The notes: generated by a model not told the origin, from the letters alone. DNA of 64,000 nucleotides from Corbicula japonica (GCA_038501625.1 JAZAYU010000200.1:186001-250000), one strand, 5' to 3'. Numbered from the stretch's first letter, positions 33,312-45,289 are shown. Program-made: numbers and translations.

Positions 33312-35126
33312 ATGTTCTTTATTCGATACAATAGAGAACAATTACTGAAACTAGCAACTATACCTAGAGGGCATACTGGACTGGATAATAAGACCATTCA
33401 AAGTTTAAAGGATTACAAGCTTTTTAAATACAGATCTTCTAGGGGTGGAAAAAAGCAATACACTAGACCATGGGATACCAATCAAGGGATAAACTTTAAT
33501 AATTTGAAAACATTGCCACATGCAATAGAAACTATTAAATTGAAAAGACAAAATCAAGGGGCGGAACCTAAAACAGTGAGTTCAGAAACCTATAACTCTG
33601 ATAGAATCTTTAGCCGAATAAAACCAAATTTACTACCCATAGTTCAAGGACAGAAAAAACTTACAGTATGTTCAATTAACTGTCGATCGGTAAAAAACAA
33701 GACTCTTGCAATCTGTGACTTCATACAGTCCAATGACTTTGATCTTGTAGCAATTACAGAAACGTGGCTCGGAACAAAAGTGGATAAAATCTGTGTTAAC
33801 GAGCTATTGCCAAATGGATATAACATAAAACATGTACCTCGGATGGGAAAGAATGGTGGAGGTGTTGCGATTGTTTATAAGTCTGCAATCCACCTTAAAG
33901 TACTATCATCTAGTAATTCAAAGGAGTTCAAACAATTCGAATACATGGACTGTAGCATCAGTGTCCGTGACTTTTCAACACGCCTGTTAGTAGTTTATCG
34001 TCCGCCACCATCAAAAGTCAACGGTCTTAGCACAGCTTCGTTTCTAAATGAGGATTGGCCTGCTTTCCTGTCCAGATATGTGACAATCAACAAACATATA
34101 ACAATTCTTGGTGATTTGAATTTTCATCTTGATGACCCAAGCGATCAAGATTCCGTTAAATTTCTCAGTATTCTAGACACACTTGGTTTTATTCAGCACG
34201 TTCATGAACCAACTCATGTAGGTGGACATACATTAGATGTTGTAATCACAAGAAACAATGAACATTTTATATCAGATCTAAATGTAACTGATCCCGGTTT
34301 CACTACTTCAAATGGAAACATTTCACGTGATCATTTTGCAGTGTTAATGGCCATCAAAGCATCCAAACCTGCACCTATTCGTAAGACAGTCTCATACAGA
34401 AAATACCGGAAAATCGACATTGATTCTTTCAAAAGTGACATAAAATCTTCAGAATTGTTTACATCAGACATAAGCTCACTAAACGTAGGCGAAGCTGTTG
34501 ACAAATATAATTCTGTTCTGAAGTCACTTATTGACAAACATGCTCCTTTGCAAACAAGAAATATAGTGTTAAGACCAACCTGTGCATGGTACACGGATCA
34601 GTTACATGAGGAGAAACATATCAAACGTAAGCTTGAAAGAAAATGGCGAGAGTCAAAACTAACAATCGACCATGAAATCTACAGAAATCAATGTGAAATA
34701 GTTAACAAGTTATTGAAACAGTCTCGTGAGACATATTATAAAAATGAAATTCAATCACGTGATCAAAAGAACCTATTTCAAGTCGCAAATCATCTTCTTG
34801 GAAACAAAAAGGAAGTTGCGCTACCATCTCACACATCGGCTAAAGAACTAGTTCAAGAGTTTAGTGACTTTTTCATTGAGAAAATTGAAACGATCAGAAG
34901 CAACATCACATCAACTGATAATACAAATCATGAAAATACCACACCTGATATGGATGACTCAGAAGTAAAACTGAACGAATTCGAACCTGCAACTGAAGAT
35001 GAAATAGCTAAGCTTATTGCAAATTCTCCCAACAAATCGTGTGAACTCGACCCAATTCCAACATGGTTATTGAAAGAATGTTCCAGTGAGCTTGTTCCAA
35101 TAATTACAAACATTACCAAAAATTAA
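33312..35126 (+). CDS. CR1-like LINE endonuclease protein, truncated at start of RT (604 aa)
   Basis: This is an APE-type (EEP-fold) endonuclease, which nicks target DNA to prime reverse transcription. Residues 1-115 are a basic N-terminus. The EEP domain covers ~116-350 and all expected catalytic positions are visible: N123 (SINCRS), E150 (AITETWL), Y229 (VVYRPPP), D268 and N270 (LGDLNFHLD), D309 (HTLDVVITR) and the D340-H341 pair (SRDHFAV). Residues 351-555 are the linker typical between endonuclease and RT. Residues 561-604 (ATEDEIAKLI, SCELDPIPTWLLKE) match the opening of a CR1-type RT domain, then the protein ends abruptly at NITKN-stop. The rest of that RT is absent, so alone it could nick but not copy. 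The start chosen is the first ATG after the 5'UTR. CR1 placement is from motif style and is moderately sure. Confidence 0.85.
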   Translation: MFFIRYNREQLLKLATIPRGHTGLDNKTIQSLKDYKLFKYRSSRGGKKQYTRPWDTNQGINFNNLKTLPHAIETIKLKRQNQGAEPKTVSSETYNSDRIFSRIKPNLLPIVQGQKKLTVCSINCRSVKNKTLAICDFIQSNDFDLVAITETWLGTKVDKICVNELLPNGYNIKHVPRMGKNGGGVAIVYKSAIHLKVLSSSNSKEFKQFEYMDCSISVRDFSTRLLVVYRPPPSKVNGLSTASFLNEDWPAFLSRYVTINKHITILGDLNFHLDDPSDQDSVKFLSILDTLGFIQHVHEPTHVGGHTLDVVITRNNEHFISDLNVTDPGFTTSNGNISRDHFAVLMAIKASKPAPIRKTVSYRKYRKIDIDSFKSDIKSSELFTSDISSLNVGEAVDKYNSVLKSLIDKHAPLQTRNIVLRPTCAWYTDQLHEEKHIKRKLERKWRESKLTIDHEIYRNQCEIVNKLLKQSRETYYKNEIQSRDQKNLFQVANHLLGNKKEVALPSHTSAKELVQEFSDFFIEKIETIRSNITSTDNTNHENTTPDMDDSEVKLNEFEPATEDEIAKLIANSPNKSCELDPIPTWLLKECSSELVPIITNITKN

Positions 35127-37857
35127 CTGGGAAAGAATTGACAAGGATGAGTATGTTAACACTCTCAATGAAAATATTAAGACTCTAAAAACAATTGATT
35201 ACATAAGTATGGAAGATGTGTCCAAACATATATTTCAGTTAATTGAAGTCATTACAAAAACTGTTGAATCATATAGGAAAAAACCTCGTAAACTGAAATC
35301 CAAACCAAAACTTAAAGTATGGAACAGAGAAATTGCAAATGAACTACAGAAATTAAGAACTGTGTATAAACAATGGTTTGAAGCTGGGAAACCTAGGGAA
35401 TTAGGACATCCATTGTACTGTGAACTTAAACAGATCAAAAAACAGTTTCGTAACAAATGTCGGGTGGAAACAGCATTAAGAAATCGACAAGAACGCGAAA
35501 AGATCATAGAATCAAGAATTAGAGACAAAAAACTGTTTTATAAGTTAGTCAATAAACAGAAATCACATAATATAGAAGAAATGCAGTATATTACAGTGAA
35601 TGAAAAAACCTACCAAGGGAAAGACGGTATTATTGCTGGTTTCCGTACACATTTCGAATCATTGGCAACCTGTACTCAAAGCGACACCTTTGATGAAAAT
35701 TACCATCAAGACACTATTTTAGAGTTAAAACATATTGAAGATATTGTGTCTCAAATAGAAGTTAACCAAGTAACTAAACTTGAATTGGACTTAGCTATAA
35801 ATGCAATTAATTGTGGTAAAGCAGCTGATACATACGGACTAACTATTGAAAGTATAAAATATGGAGGGAATAACATCAAAAATGAGATTCTTAAGATTGT
35901 AAACTTTATATTTGAACTTGGTGAAGTTCCAGATATATTTAAAGTAGGTCTTTTAACACCAGTATTCAAGAACAAGGGCAGTAATAGAGACGTCACGAAC
36001 TACAGAGGAATCACTGTGCTTCCTGTATTTGAAAAAATTATAGAATCGATTATTAGAAACAGAATTTCTGAAAAGATTAGGAACCAACAGAATTCATACC
36101 AAAGAGGATTTACCAAAAATGTGTCGCCATTACATGCAGCACTCATTCTTGAGGAGATTACAAGAGAGTGTAAAGATCAGAAAGAAGCTGTTGATATTGT
36201 CTTCCTCGATGCCAAGGCAGCCTTTGATGTCGTCGATCATAACCACCTCTTAAGGCGAATATATCACTGTGGCATAGATGACAAACATTGGTCATTAATA
36301 AAAAGCCTACATCAAGATGCAACTAGTATTATCAATTGGTCATCTGAACAATCTGAACCCTTCTCTGTACTCCAGGGAGTGCGTCAAGGTGGCATACTGA
36401 GTGCGGATTTATACAAACTTTACGTGAATCCACTTTTAGACAGATTACAATCTACCAATCGTGGATGTAAAATTGGCAATGTCCGATGTAACGCAACAGC
36501 CTGTGCTGATGACATTACAATAAATGCGCAAAAACATGAAGATTCTCAAATACTCATCAGTATGGCTGAACATTTTTCCTCACAAGAACGATACTTTCTA
36601 CAACCGAAGAAAACTGAAACACTTCATGTCGAACCGACAAAATATAAGGACAAAATACTCAATAAAGGATCTTATGTCATATATGGGAATGAAATTAAAA
36701 ACGTCGATTGTGCAACTCATCTAGGAATTCAGAGAGCAAATACCCTTACCTCAACGATTGATAAAAATATTGAAAATAACATTTCAAAAGCCAGACAAAC
36801 AGTTTATGCTTTAATGTCAAATGGATTCCATGGACACAATGGACTTGATCCTGTCACCTCAATTCATTTGTTGCAACTTTATGTAATTCCAGTTTTAACA
36901 TATGGGATAGAAATTGTTTTACCCAAGAAAACCCAATTGGACCGGTTAGAAGCATTTCAAAAGAAGTTGATCAAACAGTTTTTGTCGTTGCCAAACAACA
37001 CTGCTGATTGTGCTATATATATACTCTCGGGATTACTACCGATAGAAGCGCAAATCCACAAAAAAGCATTAACATTATTTAACAACATTGCATTACAAGA
37101 AGAGGATTCAGTGGAAAAATCATTAGCAAAAAGACAATTGACAATAAAAAGTGTAAAAAGCAATAGTTGGTTCATTGAAATAAAGAGACTATTTTGGTTT
37201 TATGAACTCCAAGATATAGAGACACTACTGCAAACACCATTTAAGAAATCGAAATGGAAGAAAATAGTGAATGATTGCGTTAATAAAAAATGGAAGTCTG
37301 AAATACAAACTATGTCAAAATATTATAAAAGTTTAGGGTATTTGAACGTTGAACTTTATGAGCCAGGTAAACTTCATCCATTACTGAGGATTTCAACAAG
37401 ATCATCTCAAGACATTAACCGAATTGCAACGAAATTGAAGTTATCGACAGGAACTTACACTCTACAAAGCAATAGAGCATCATTTAATCAAAACAGTGTC
37501 AATCCAACGTGTCAAAATTGTAACACTGAAAGTGAAACAGTGGAACACTTTATTTTACATTGTATAAATTTGAATAACATAAGAAAAAATATTCTAAGTG
37601 ATATTGAACTTGAACACGACTTATGTCAACCTCTGAAATTATGGAAGACTCTTAGCTATGATGAACAACTAATGATCATATTAGACTGTACACATCTTCT
37701 CAATAAGAGAGACATTAAAGATGTTCAAAGATTACAGAAATTAGAATTTCACTGTAGAAGACTAGTCTATGCTCTACATTGCGAGCGTTATAAATTACTC
37801 AATGCAATAACCAGAAGACAGAGCTCCAGCATCCAAGATTTCCGCACTTGTAAATAG
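35104..37857 (+). CDS. LINE reverse transcriptase from a second lineage, 5'-truncated (882 aa from ATG 35,209)
   Basis: The frame is open from 35,104; the first ATG is at 35,209. The 35 codons before it (INWERIDKDEYVN...) read as the region just after an endonuclease, so the true N-terminus was lost at the junction. From the ATG, residues 20-115 are the basic pre-RT linker and ~185-470 the RT: GLTIESIKYG, TPVFKNKGSNRDVTNYRGI, FLDAKAAFD (D334, D340), QGVRQGGILS, and the active site ACADDITI (D434-D435; CADD instead of the usual YADD). Residues 550-625 have PVLTYGIEIV and GLLPIEAQ, typical of I/Nimb-like LINE C-termini. A knuckle C768-X2-C771-X8-H780-X4-C785 follows. No internal stop. Clade is uncertain; I-group/Nimb-like is my best guess. 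Confidence 0.85.
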   Translation, partial: LQTLPKINWERIDKDEYVNTLNENIKTLKTIDYISMEDVSKHIFQLIEVITKTVESYRKKPRKLKSKPKLKVWNREIANELQKLRTVYKQWFEAGKPRELGHPLYCELKQIKKQFRNKCRVETALRNRQEREKIIESRIRDKKLFYKLVNKQKSHNIEEMQYITVNEKTYQGKDGIIAGFRTHFESLATCTQSDTFDENYHQDTILELKHIEDIVSQIEVNQVTKLELDLAINAINCGKAADTYGLTIESIKYGGNNIKNEILKIVNFIFELGEVPDIFKVGLLTPVFKNKGSNRDVTNYRGITVLPVFEKIIESIIRNRISEKIRNQQNSYQRGFTKNVSPLHAALILEEITRECKDQKEAVDIVFLDAKAAFDVVDHNHLLRRIYHCGIDDKHWSLIKSLHQDATSIINWSSEQSEPFSVLQGVRQGGILSADLYKLYVNPLLDRLQSTNRGCKIGNVRCNATACADDITINAQKHEDSQILISMAEHFSSQERYFLQPKKTETLHVEPTKYKDKILNKGSYVIYGNEIKNVDCATHLGIQRANTLTSTIDKNIENNISKARQTVYALMSNGFHGHNGLDPVTSIHLLQLYVIPVLTYGIEIVLPKKTQLDRLEAFQKKLIKQFLSLPNNTADCAIYILSGLLPIEAQIHKKALTLFNNIALQEEDSVEKSLAKRQLTIKSVKSNSWFIEIKRLFWFYELQDIETLLQTPFKKSKWKKIVNDCVNKKWKSEIQTMSKYYKSLGYLNVELYEPGKLHPLLRISTRSSQDINRIATKLKLSTGTYTLQSNRASFNQNSVNPTCQNCNTESETVEHFILHCINLNNIRKNILSDIELEHDLCQPLKLWKTLSYDEQLMIILDCTHLLNKRDIKDVQRLQKLEFHCRRLVYALHCERYKLLNAITRRQSSSIQDFRTCK

Positions 37858-38040
37858 ATTGCAGCGTAAATAGATGATTTTTAAACTGTGTCTAATTCTT
37901 AAACTGTGTCTAATTTTTAAAATAACATACGTTTGCATTTGGAATTAACCTAAACTGGTGGTGTGGACTTTATTCATTCACGTGAATTCATCACGGTTCT
38001 CCAATATTGGAGGTGAAGATAACAGAAGAAGAAGAAGAAG
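37858..38040 (+). promoter_or_regulatory. LINE 3'UTR with hairpin and GAA tail
   Basis: A 17-18-nt direct repeat (ttaaactgtgtctaatt, twice near 37,882-37,918) precedes a 14-bp perfect palindrome CTCCAATATTGGAG (~37,999-38,012), then aagataaca and a run of GAA/AAG triplets to 38,040. Short 3' microsatellite tails and terminal stem-loops are known RT recognition features in CR1/L2/I-type LINEs. Confidence 0.6.
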
Positions 38041-39363
38041 TATGGCGACTTCCATGAAACTGAAATTTCTTTAATTTAGCTATTTTGATTAAACTTCCGT
38101 CGTTTTCTACATGTAGATAATATAATAATAGAGGACAATGATCATTAAACTTCATTCCTCCTGGGTTCAAGACCCTGCTGTCCGAGAAAACACGTGAAAT
38201 AACCGGTAAGTTAAAGTACAACACTGAAAACAAGGTATATAACAAATAGCCTGAATAGGATTATAAGTGTTTACATAATTTGAAAATCGGTCTTGTAAAC
38301 AATAAATTGTTATAATTGGCTTTTTCAAACATAATTTTATCTGGCAATGTCAAAAATTATAATGTGAGCAGTGCAATTGATCAGCCTGATAGGGGTGGGG
38401 TCAATGGGTTAAATGATCGTTCTGAATAATGAATTGTACACCATAGTGTTATGAAGGTGATGAGGTGTGAAAAGAAAATAATCGTCTTAAAGCGTGGTAA
38501 TATGTTCATCGCTAGGTTGTAGCAGAACATTCTGACCTGACAATAGGTTGTCCCGGAGAAATATTCATCATTCAGCATTTCGTCTGATCAGGATCTGCAC
38601 TGGTCCCGTTAACTATGCAATCTTAACTATGAAACTATGTATAATATTGCGAAGTTTATTTTTTCAGCTGTAAAAGAAAGACAATAATATTTTGAAAATT
38701 AAATTGTTAACATTTAGTTTAATTATGCCTCTCAGATAAATGTCTACCACTTAATATGTATGTGTTTGCTATAAGCACTTTGTGTTTAATGCAATAAATG
38801 TGATTGTTGTTGTTGTTGTTGTTGCTTAAAGCCAACAGTGCAGATCCTGATCAGACGGCATGGATGTGCCAGCTTACACATACAGTTGACAGTTCTAATC
38901 TTCTGTTCACTGATTTAAAAATAATCTAGAAACAACAGCAGCAAGCAGTAAAATTATAATAATTATTTCATAATAATCAGTTTGTCTGATCAATTCAAAT
39001 GGTCTTTGGAAACTAACTATGAAACCTGTCATGAAACTGATGTCTTTAATTTTCCTTACATCTTTGTTGTGTCAAAAACAAGTTTAGGATTGGAAGATTG
39101 GAATCACATAATAGCATACCTGAAACTTTTAATTGCAATGACTGGTGGTTTTATTAACACCTATATAGTATATGTATCTTGTATTTAAATTTTTACTTCA
39201 GTTAAGAAGAAAAGACAGTTGGAAGGATGACTCCCTGCAGCTGACCTTATTATAGTTGCTGTTTAATTCACAAGATCTGGTTATGTACATGGACGAACAT
39301 TTTATTGACTCCAAGGTATTTCTGATGATCATTTATGTTTCTAAAACTTAAGTGACCTCAATA

Positions 39364-39811
39364 CCGTAAATTGGGATATTTTGGCGTCGCGATATTTTGT
39401 CCATTTTGCCCCATAATACCTGTGTTTTATTTTGGGCAGTTTAATTTTGGCCATTTATCATGGTGTGGCAAAAAATAAACACAGATACGTTTTTTTGTCA
39501 CGTGTAATGCATAAAATATTTTAAGATCGACATTTTCAGAACATTTATTGCAGCACACAATAATCCAACAAACTGAATGAAATACAGTAATTAAATTAAA
39601 AATTATGAGATTTATCTGGTTGGTTTGATAAGCGATAAATAGTGGTCAGCGTCGATGACGTGTGAAAGTCAATCTGTATTGTTGTTGTGTTTGCACTAAA
39701 TGGGCTGAATTTTCACCTGTGACATATTTTAGTGTGTTTAATTTTGGCCTTTTTATCATGGTGGCCAATTAGGCAAATTATTAAACAAGGCCAAAATAAA
39801 CCAATTTACGG
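39364..39811. mobile_element. MITE with CCGTAAATTGG ends, copy B
   Basis: Same TIRs and flanking TA as 16,157-16,604. It is part of the duplicated core, not an independent insertion. Confidence 0.75.
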
Positions 39812-40021
39812 TATGTGGTTGATATTTCTCAAAAATATATGATTCATTGTAAAATTATTAATTAAGTTTGATTGATTGAAATTTTCAGTAATTCAACAGT
39901 ACTGTTATTTATTTAATTTTTAACAGTCACTTACATGTATGTCTAGAAATTCTAAAAAAAAACGCACATTATAACACTTTACTCATTATATACAGGTTTT
40001 GTCGCATGTTCATACAGTGTA

Positions 40022-41047
40022 CGAGGGTTGTCCCAATAAATCGTAGACTTTTTGAATAAAAAGAAAACTACTGAACACATCTTTAAGCAAATTTCACAGT
40101 TAGTTAAGACATCATTTGGTAACAGGTATGCTGAATTTCAACGAAAAATCTTTTAAAATAAAGAAATTACACACACTTTATTAAACCGAGCTAGCGATTG
40201 GCGACGCACGTCAAAAAGCGCCATGATTTTGAATTCAATAATTTACTTTAAACAGTTAATACATTACACAGTGCCATTTTAGCGGCTAATTGTTAATGTT
40301 GCCTTAACTGGTGATAATTCTGAAATCAATATGCAAAGTTTCAAAAAGTTGCCATAATTTGTATAAGAGTAGTGCTGGTTTCATGCTAATGAGTAAATAT
40401 TAACTTCTAATAAAAATCGCGACGTTTGAAGAAGCTGCGGCGCACATTTCGATCATCCAATATTGTGATAAAAGCGAATTGACGCCAAAAGACACGATTA
40501 AGGAATAAAAACAAGTTAAAAAGCATTCTCATTTCTAGAGCGTTAGTATACAAAAGTGGCACAGAAAGTTTTCGCATGGCGAAACGGAAATAATACTCGG
40601 AATCAGTCATCCCCCGTACTCACTAGACCTTGCTCTGGTAGACGTTGTGTACTTTCAGGCTCATAGGTCGCAAATCTCAGATCTCTGACAAGATCAGAAA
40701 GCTTGGCCTTCAACAAAATTCTTGAAATAATGTAACAGAGTGTTACATTAATTTATTTAATAGTCCGGTGATCAGACACAGTGAGTTTATCAAAATGCTG
40801 AAGAGTACTTCAGGAAGGAGTAACGGTATGCTGTGTGAGCATTTTAATGACGTTGCGATGTGCGCCGCTGGTCGACAGGTCGAATTGTTAAAATGTTTCC
40901 AATTTCTTTATGGTAGTCTATTTTTCTTTGATATTTCATCTACAAATTACCAATTAATGTTTTAACTAACTGTGAAAGTTGCATAAATATGTGTTCAGTA
41001 GTTTTCTTTTCATTCAGATAGTCTACGATTTATTGGGACAACCTTCG
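40022..41047 (+). mobile_element. Degenerate mariner element, copy B
   Basis: Counterpart of 16,815-17,840 with the same TIRs, TA flanks and broken transposase (HPPYSLDLAL at ~40,608). Confidence 0.85.
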
Positions 41048-42686
41048 TATATCCAGATCAGCTGGCACATCTGTAGCTTCTGATCAGGATCTAAACTGTT
41101 CGCATTTCAATCAGAAACAACCTAATGAATTAAACAGCAAACAAAGTAAATCATGATCAGACAATTTCTATATGTATCGGCTGATCTTGATCTACACTGT
41201 CCATCTGTGAATAACAACAGCCAGATCGCATGGAGTAAAGGGTTAAATTTCATTATTAATACTCTTTTGTTAATTGTCATTCCTTCAATATAAATAATGA
41301 ATGTAATACATGAAAAATCTCTCATGTGCAATATTTATTTATTTAACTTGTATAATAATTCTTATAGAAATGTGTTACAGAGTCATCAAACCATTTGCCT
41401 CCATTAAATTTTGGCAATAATAGTAAAGCCACGTGTATTTCACTATTTGGAATAGCCCTGAGCTTAATGATTTAACTCTGTTAACAACGTTAAACTGCTA
41501 AGTAATGCCAGTGCTTATTTATAATTTATATAGTGAATGGGTTTTTTAAATTTATGATGTATTTTTAAATGTTAATCTATAAATGCCAACTGAAACAGTT
41601 ATTCTCTTCCAAAAAAATTTTATTGTTAACCCCCTTTTCAGTTTAATAAATATGGTACATTAAGGAATTAACAGGGTTATTTGAAATAATTTTCCTCTCA
41701 TCATTTACTTGATAATGTAGATGTATATCAGTATTGGTTTATCTTCAAACTGAAGTTAATACAATTTGAAGACTGGCTCATATGTACTGACATTATTTCC
41801 TTATTATTAATTTAAATGTTTTCATTTTCAGATTTATGAATTGTGAGAAGGAAAGAGCAGCTAGAAACAGACTGTTAAAACATTCCCCTTGACATGGATG
41901 ACTGTATTTAATTGTAAAATGTTACTGAGAATAAAGAATTATGAAAACAAGTTCAAATTGAATTTCTAGACAAAAAAAGGGATACACAGTATAGCCATGT
42001 GGTTTCTCTATTAACTGTAACCGGGTGACATTAATGCCTCTAGTCTGAATGATACATGATTATCTGTCAGATGCTAGTTTTCACTTTCTCATATTAATTG
42101 GATAACAGTAACTGTCCCTGGTATTACAGTCACTTTTAAGTGTTTGTGCGCTGTTCCTGCATGTCTGCAAAGGCTTTAATGAAACTTGGCAAACTAATGT
42201 AACAAAGGGCTTCTGGCCATGTAACAGGAATGTTGTGGTTGGCCTAAATTTGCATGAGTTATGGCTGATGTGCTATTTTTATATATACAATTTATATTGT
42301 ACAGAGTGCATCTTAAGATGGGACGCATTAAGTTAGGGCATTGTCCATCCATCCAGGTGTCTGTTGTTTTCAGGATGACAGCAGCTGTCCTAAAGTCAGC
42401 GATACTTGGGTAATGTGATTAAGTCGATGGTCTAGGTCACATGATCAAATATGACAAATGGCAAAGTTTGTCTGGACAATAGCTGGACATTGTTTATGCC
42501 TACAGTCAACACTCCTCGTGTGTTGAAAGCCCTTGATTGGAGAATGATTCCTACTGATATTGAGATCACTACGTTAAAGGTCATGATAACCAAATCAAAT
42601 CAAAGTTATGATTTTTCACCAAAGCTCATTTTTTGTGTCGCCCTTTCAAAGAAATGACGATACATAGGAATCGCTTTGTCTGTTCG

Positions 42687-43357
42687 TTCAGACTGTCTGT
42701 ACATCTATCCATCACGAAAACTTAACATTCGCTATAACTTTGCCATTTCTTAATATTTCTTTATGAAACATTCAAATTATATAGCTTATGAAAACACACT
42801 CATGATGATGCCAAATTCTTTAGGTCAAGGTCACATTTGATGGAGTTATGCCCCTTTTTGTACTTGGATTTTGACCTGAAAACATAACATTGACTAAAAC
42901 TTTGCCATTTTTCAATATTTCTTCATGAAACTTTCAAATGATATTGTTTATGACAACATGCTCATGGTGATGCTGAATTCTTTAGGTCAAGTTCACATTT
43001 GATGGAGTTATGCCCCTTTTTGTACTTGGATTTTTACATGAAAACTTAACGTTTGCAATAACCTTGCCATTTCTTATCATTTCTTAAATTAAATAAATTA
43101 TATTGCATATGACAAAAAGCTCATGATAGTGCCATATTCTTTAGGTCAAGGTCACATTTGTTGGAGTTATGCCCCTTTTTGTACTTGTATGTTGGCATGA
43201 AAACTTAATGTTGGCTATAATCTTGCCATTTCTCAACATTTCTTCATGAAACTTTTAAATTATTTTGCTCAAAACGACATACTTGTGATGATGACAAGTT
43301 GTTTTGGCCAAAAAGGAGTTATGCCCCGTTTTGAACTTGCATTTTTTTCCGACATTG
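42687..43357. repeat. ~160-bp tandem repeats, copy B
   Basis: Counterpart of 19,480-20,150. One substitution is seen (tatagctt versus tatcgctt near 42,783). Confidence 0.6.
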
Positions 43358-44127
43358 TACCAGAGGGCGATACAAGTGTTCAACTGAACACCCATCTAGT
43401 TATATACCAGTATTCTATAACAGAAATGGGGTTTATACTTTAAATATGTCTTATCATCAACTGTTTGGACTTAAACCTCTGCTGTTCCTTATAATTTTTA
43501 ACTTCTCTTTTCGATATATTCTTGACGAGAGCATAACTCGTAACATGTAATATGATCTTAGTTGAACTTGACTAAAGGCATTCCAAATTGGTAGCCGAAA
43601 TTGGGAAATCTAAACAAGATAAAAGCCAGTATGCGATCTTTTAAATTTCATGACAATTAACTGTTTACTCCCTCAATATACATATGGGTTTATTGCATAT
43701 ATGCAACAGTGTTTATCCAGATCAGCTTGCAAATTTGTGCGATCTGATGTCTACACTGTTCACTTCTTGTTCAGAAATAACCCAATGTATCACAAAATGC
43801 AAAGTGTAGATCCAGACCAGATGGCAAGTGTACATCTTGATCAGATGGCAAATGTAGACCTAGATTAGATGGTGCTGATGACAGCAATATCCAATGGTTA
43901 ATATCTTCTTTAAACTTAAATTGGTTCATTAAGTGAAATATGAATATCAGTAATTAACAGTATTTTGATAACATGAACAAAACATCTTTTTGTTAAATTT
44001 CTGGTTCTTTTAAATATAATTTATTTAGCATGTTTCGTTCCAACATCTTTTGGAGGTAGCCTTGATTCTGAGACAGAATTTAAAAAAAGAACAATGATGT
44101 AGAAAAAACCTAACTTAATATTGTACA

Positions 44128-44178
44128 GTGCAAAACAGTTGTAGCTGTATAAAAAAATGCAGTTTAACTGTTTTGCAC
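44128..44178. other. Hairpin candidate, copy B
   Basis: Same 13-bp stem GTGCAAAACAGTT / AACTGTTTTGCAC as in core A. Confidence 0.5.
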
Positions 44179-45289
44179 TCGACTCACAATTTGTTTACTT
44201 TGTGTTTTACTAAAGTTTAGCCAGAGTGGTTCAGGTGGGATAGTTCAATAAAAATTACAAGAAAACATGGTTAAGCTTTTCATGTTTGTCATTCTAAGAA
44301 ATAAAAAAGATTAAAAATATTTATTACTGAACATATATATTACTAAACCAAATCTTCTACAGTAAGCCTTTTTTGCTATGAAAATGAATTCACACATAAC
44401 TGTCATTATACATGTATATATTACATGTATCAATAATCAACCGTATACAAATGGTTATGTGTTTTGACAATTGTTGATTTGTGTAAGAGTGTTGATTATT
44501 CACTCCTCCTTATGTCAAATGCATGTGAAGGTTGTTACAGTTGATTCTACTTTGATAGCTGCATGTTGCAATGTTCATTCTTCTTTGTTTTTGTTTTTGG
44601 AAAAGAAATAAACTTGATGTTATATTTTGCTTTAAATTTCGATATCACAACATATCTTCAGCATTTCAATATAAGTTTAGGCTTAAAAGAACAAAAGCAA
44701 AATAACCAAATGCACCATCGTTGGGTCCCAAGCCCTGTGTGAGAAAGCAGGAGCGACTTTTTTGTCTACATATTAATAGTTATAATAATATCTCCCTGAT
44801 CTTTCATTTTAAAAAGAATTCTTTGAAATCCGCCCTCCTTTTAAAAAAAAGATTACTACTTATTGCAGTTATTTCTTCTTTTCGGTGGTCAAGTCAAAAT
44901 AACGACCACGTTAATAAATCACAATATCAATTTTATTCATATATTTATTAATAATTTCATTCATTTATGATTGATACATAAGCCATTTTTCTTATCAAAA
45001 TACATTTTGACTTATTTTCCAAAAAATGCCTAACTGCAGAGTAATTCACACTTTTTCCCTATATATTCTATGCGTAAAAGCTGCGTATTTTCTATATGTT
45101 TATATTGGCTGGGTTAAAAGCTGCGTTTTATACAGGCCCCTTTATTACTAGCTGTTTTAGTGTTGTACCTTTTTTTCTTAACGTATCCGAAATAACTGTT
45201 GAAAGAAATTATATCTCCTTTGTTGATTGTTTAGCGATAATGAGACAAATCAAGAAGAGAAGGCGAATGTGCTCTATATAAGATAATAG

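Larger units (their letters stand above)
33021..38040 (+). mobile_element. Chimeric non-LTR retrotransposon (LINE), 5,020 bp
   Basis: It replaces the 252 bp found at 14,582-14,833 of copy A, and its limits are defined by that comparison. Order: 290-bp 5'UTR, a 604-codon frame with an endonuclease and the first residues of an RT domain, a junction at ~35,115-35,125, an 882-codon frame in the +1 phase with pre-RT region, full RT and Cys/His motif, a 183-bp 3'UTR, and a GAA/AAG triplet tail. There is no poly(A). Both frames are intact, so the insertion is young. The two halves appear to come from different LINE lineages. Confidence 0.8.
38041..45289. other. Core of copy B
   Basis: Matches 14,834-22,082 at constant offset 23,207 with very few substitutions (for example near 41,259 and 42,783; one changes a Leu codon to Met in a short frame). 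The promoter-like first ~180 bp of core A is missing, removed by the LINE insertion. All nested elements of core A recur and are listed separately. No intact gene. Confidence 0.9.

Noticed and set aside
33644..37175. Minus-strand frames inside the LINE (60-97 codons)
   Set aside because: They lie opposite the intact endonuclease and RT frames and have no recognisable content.
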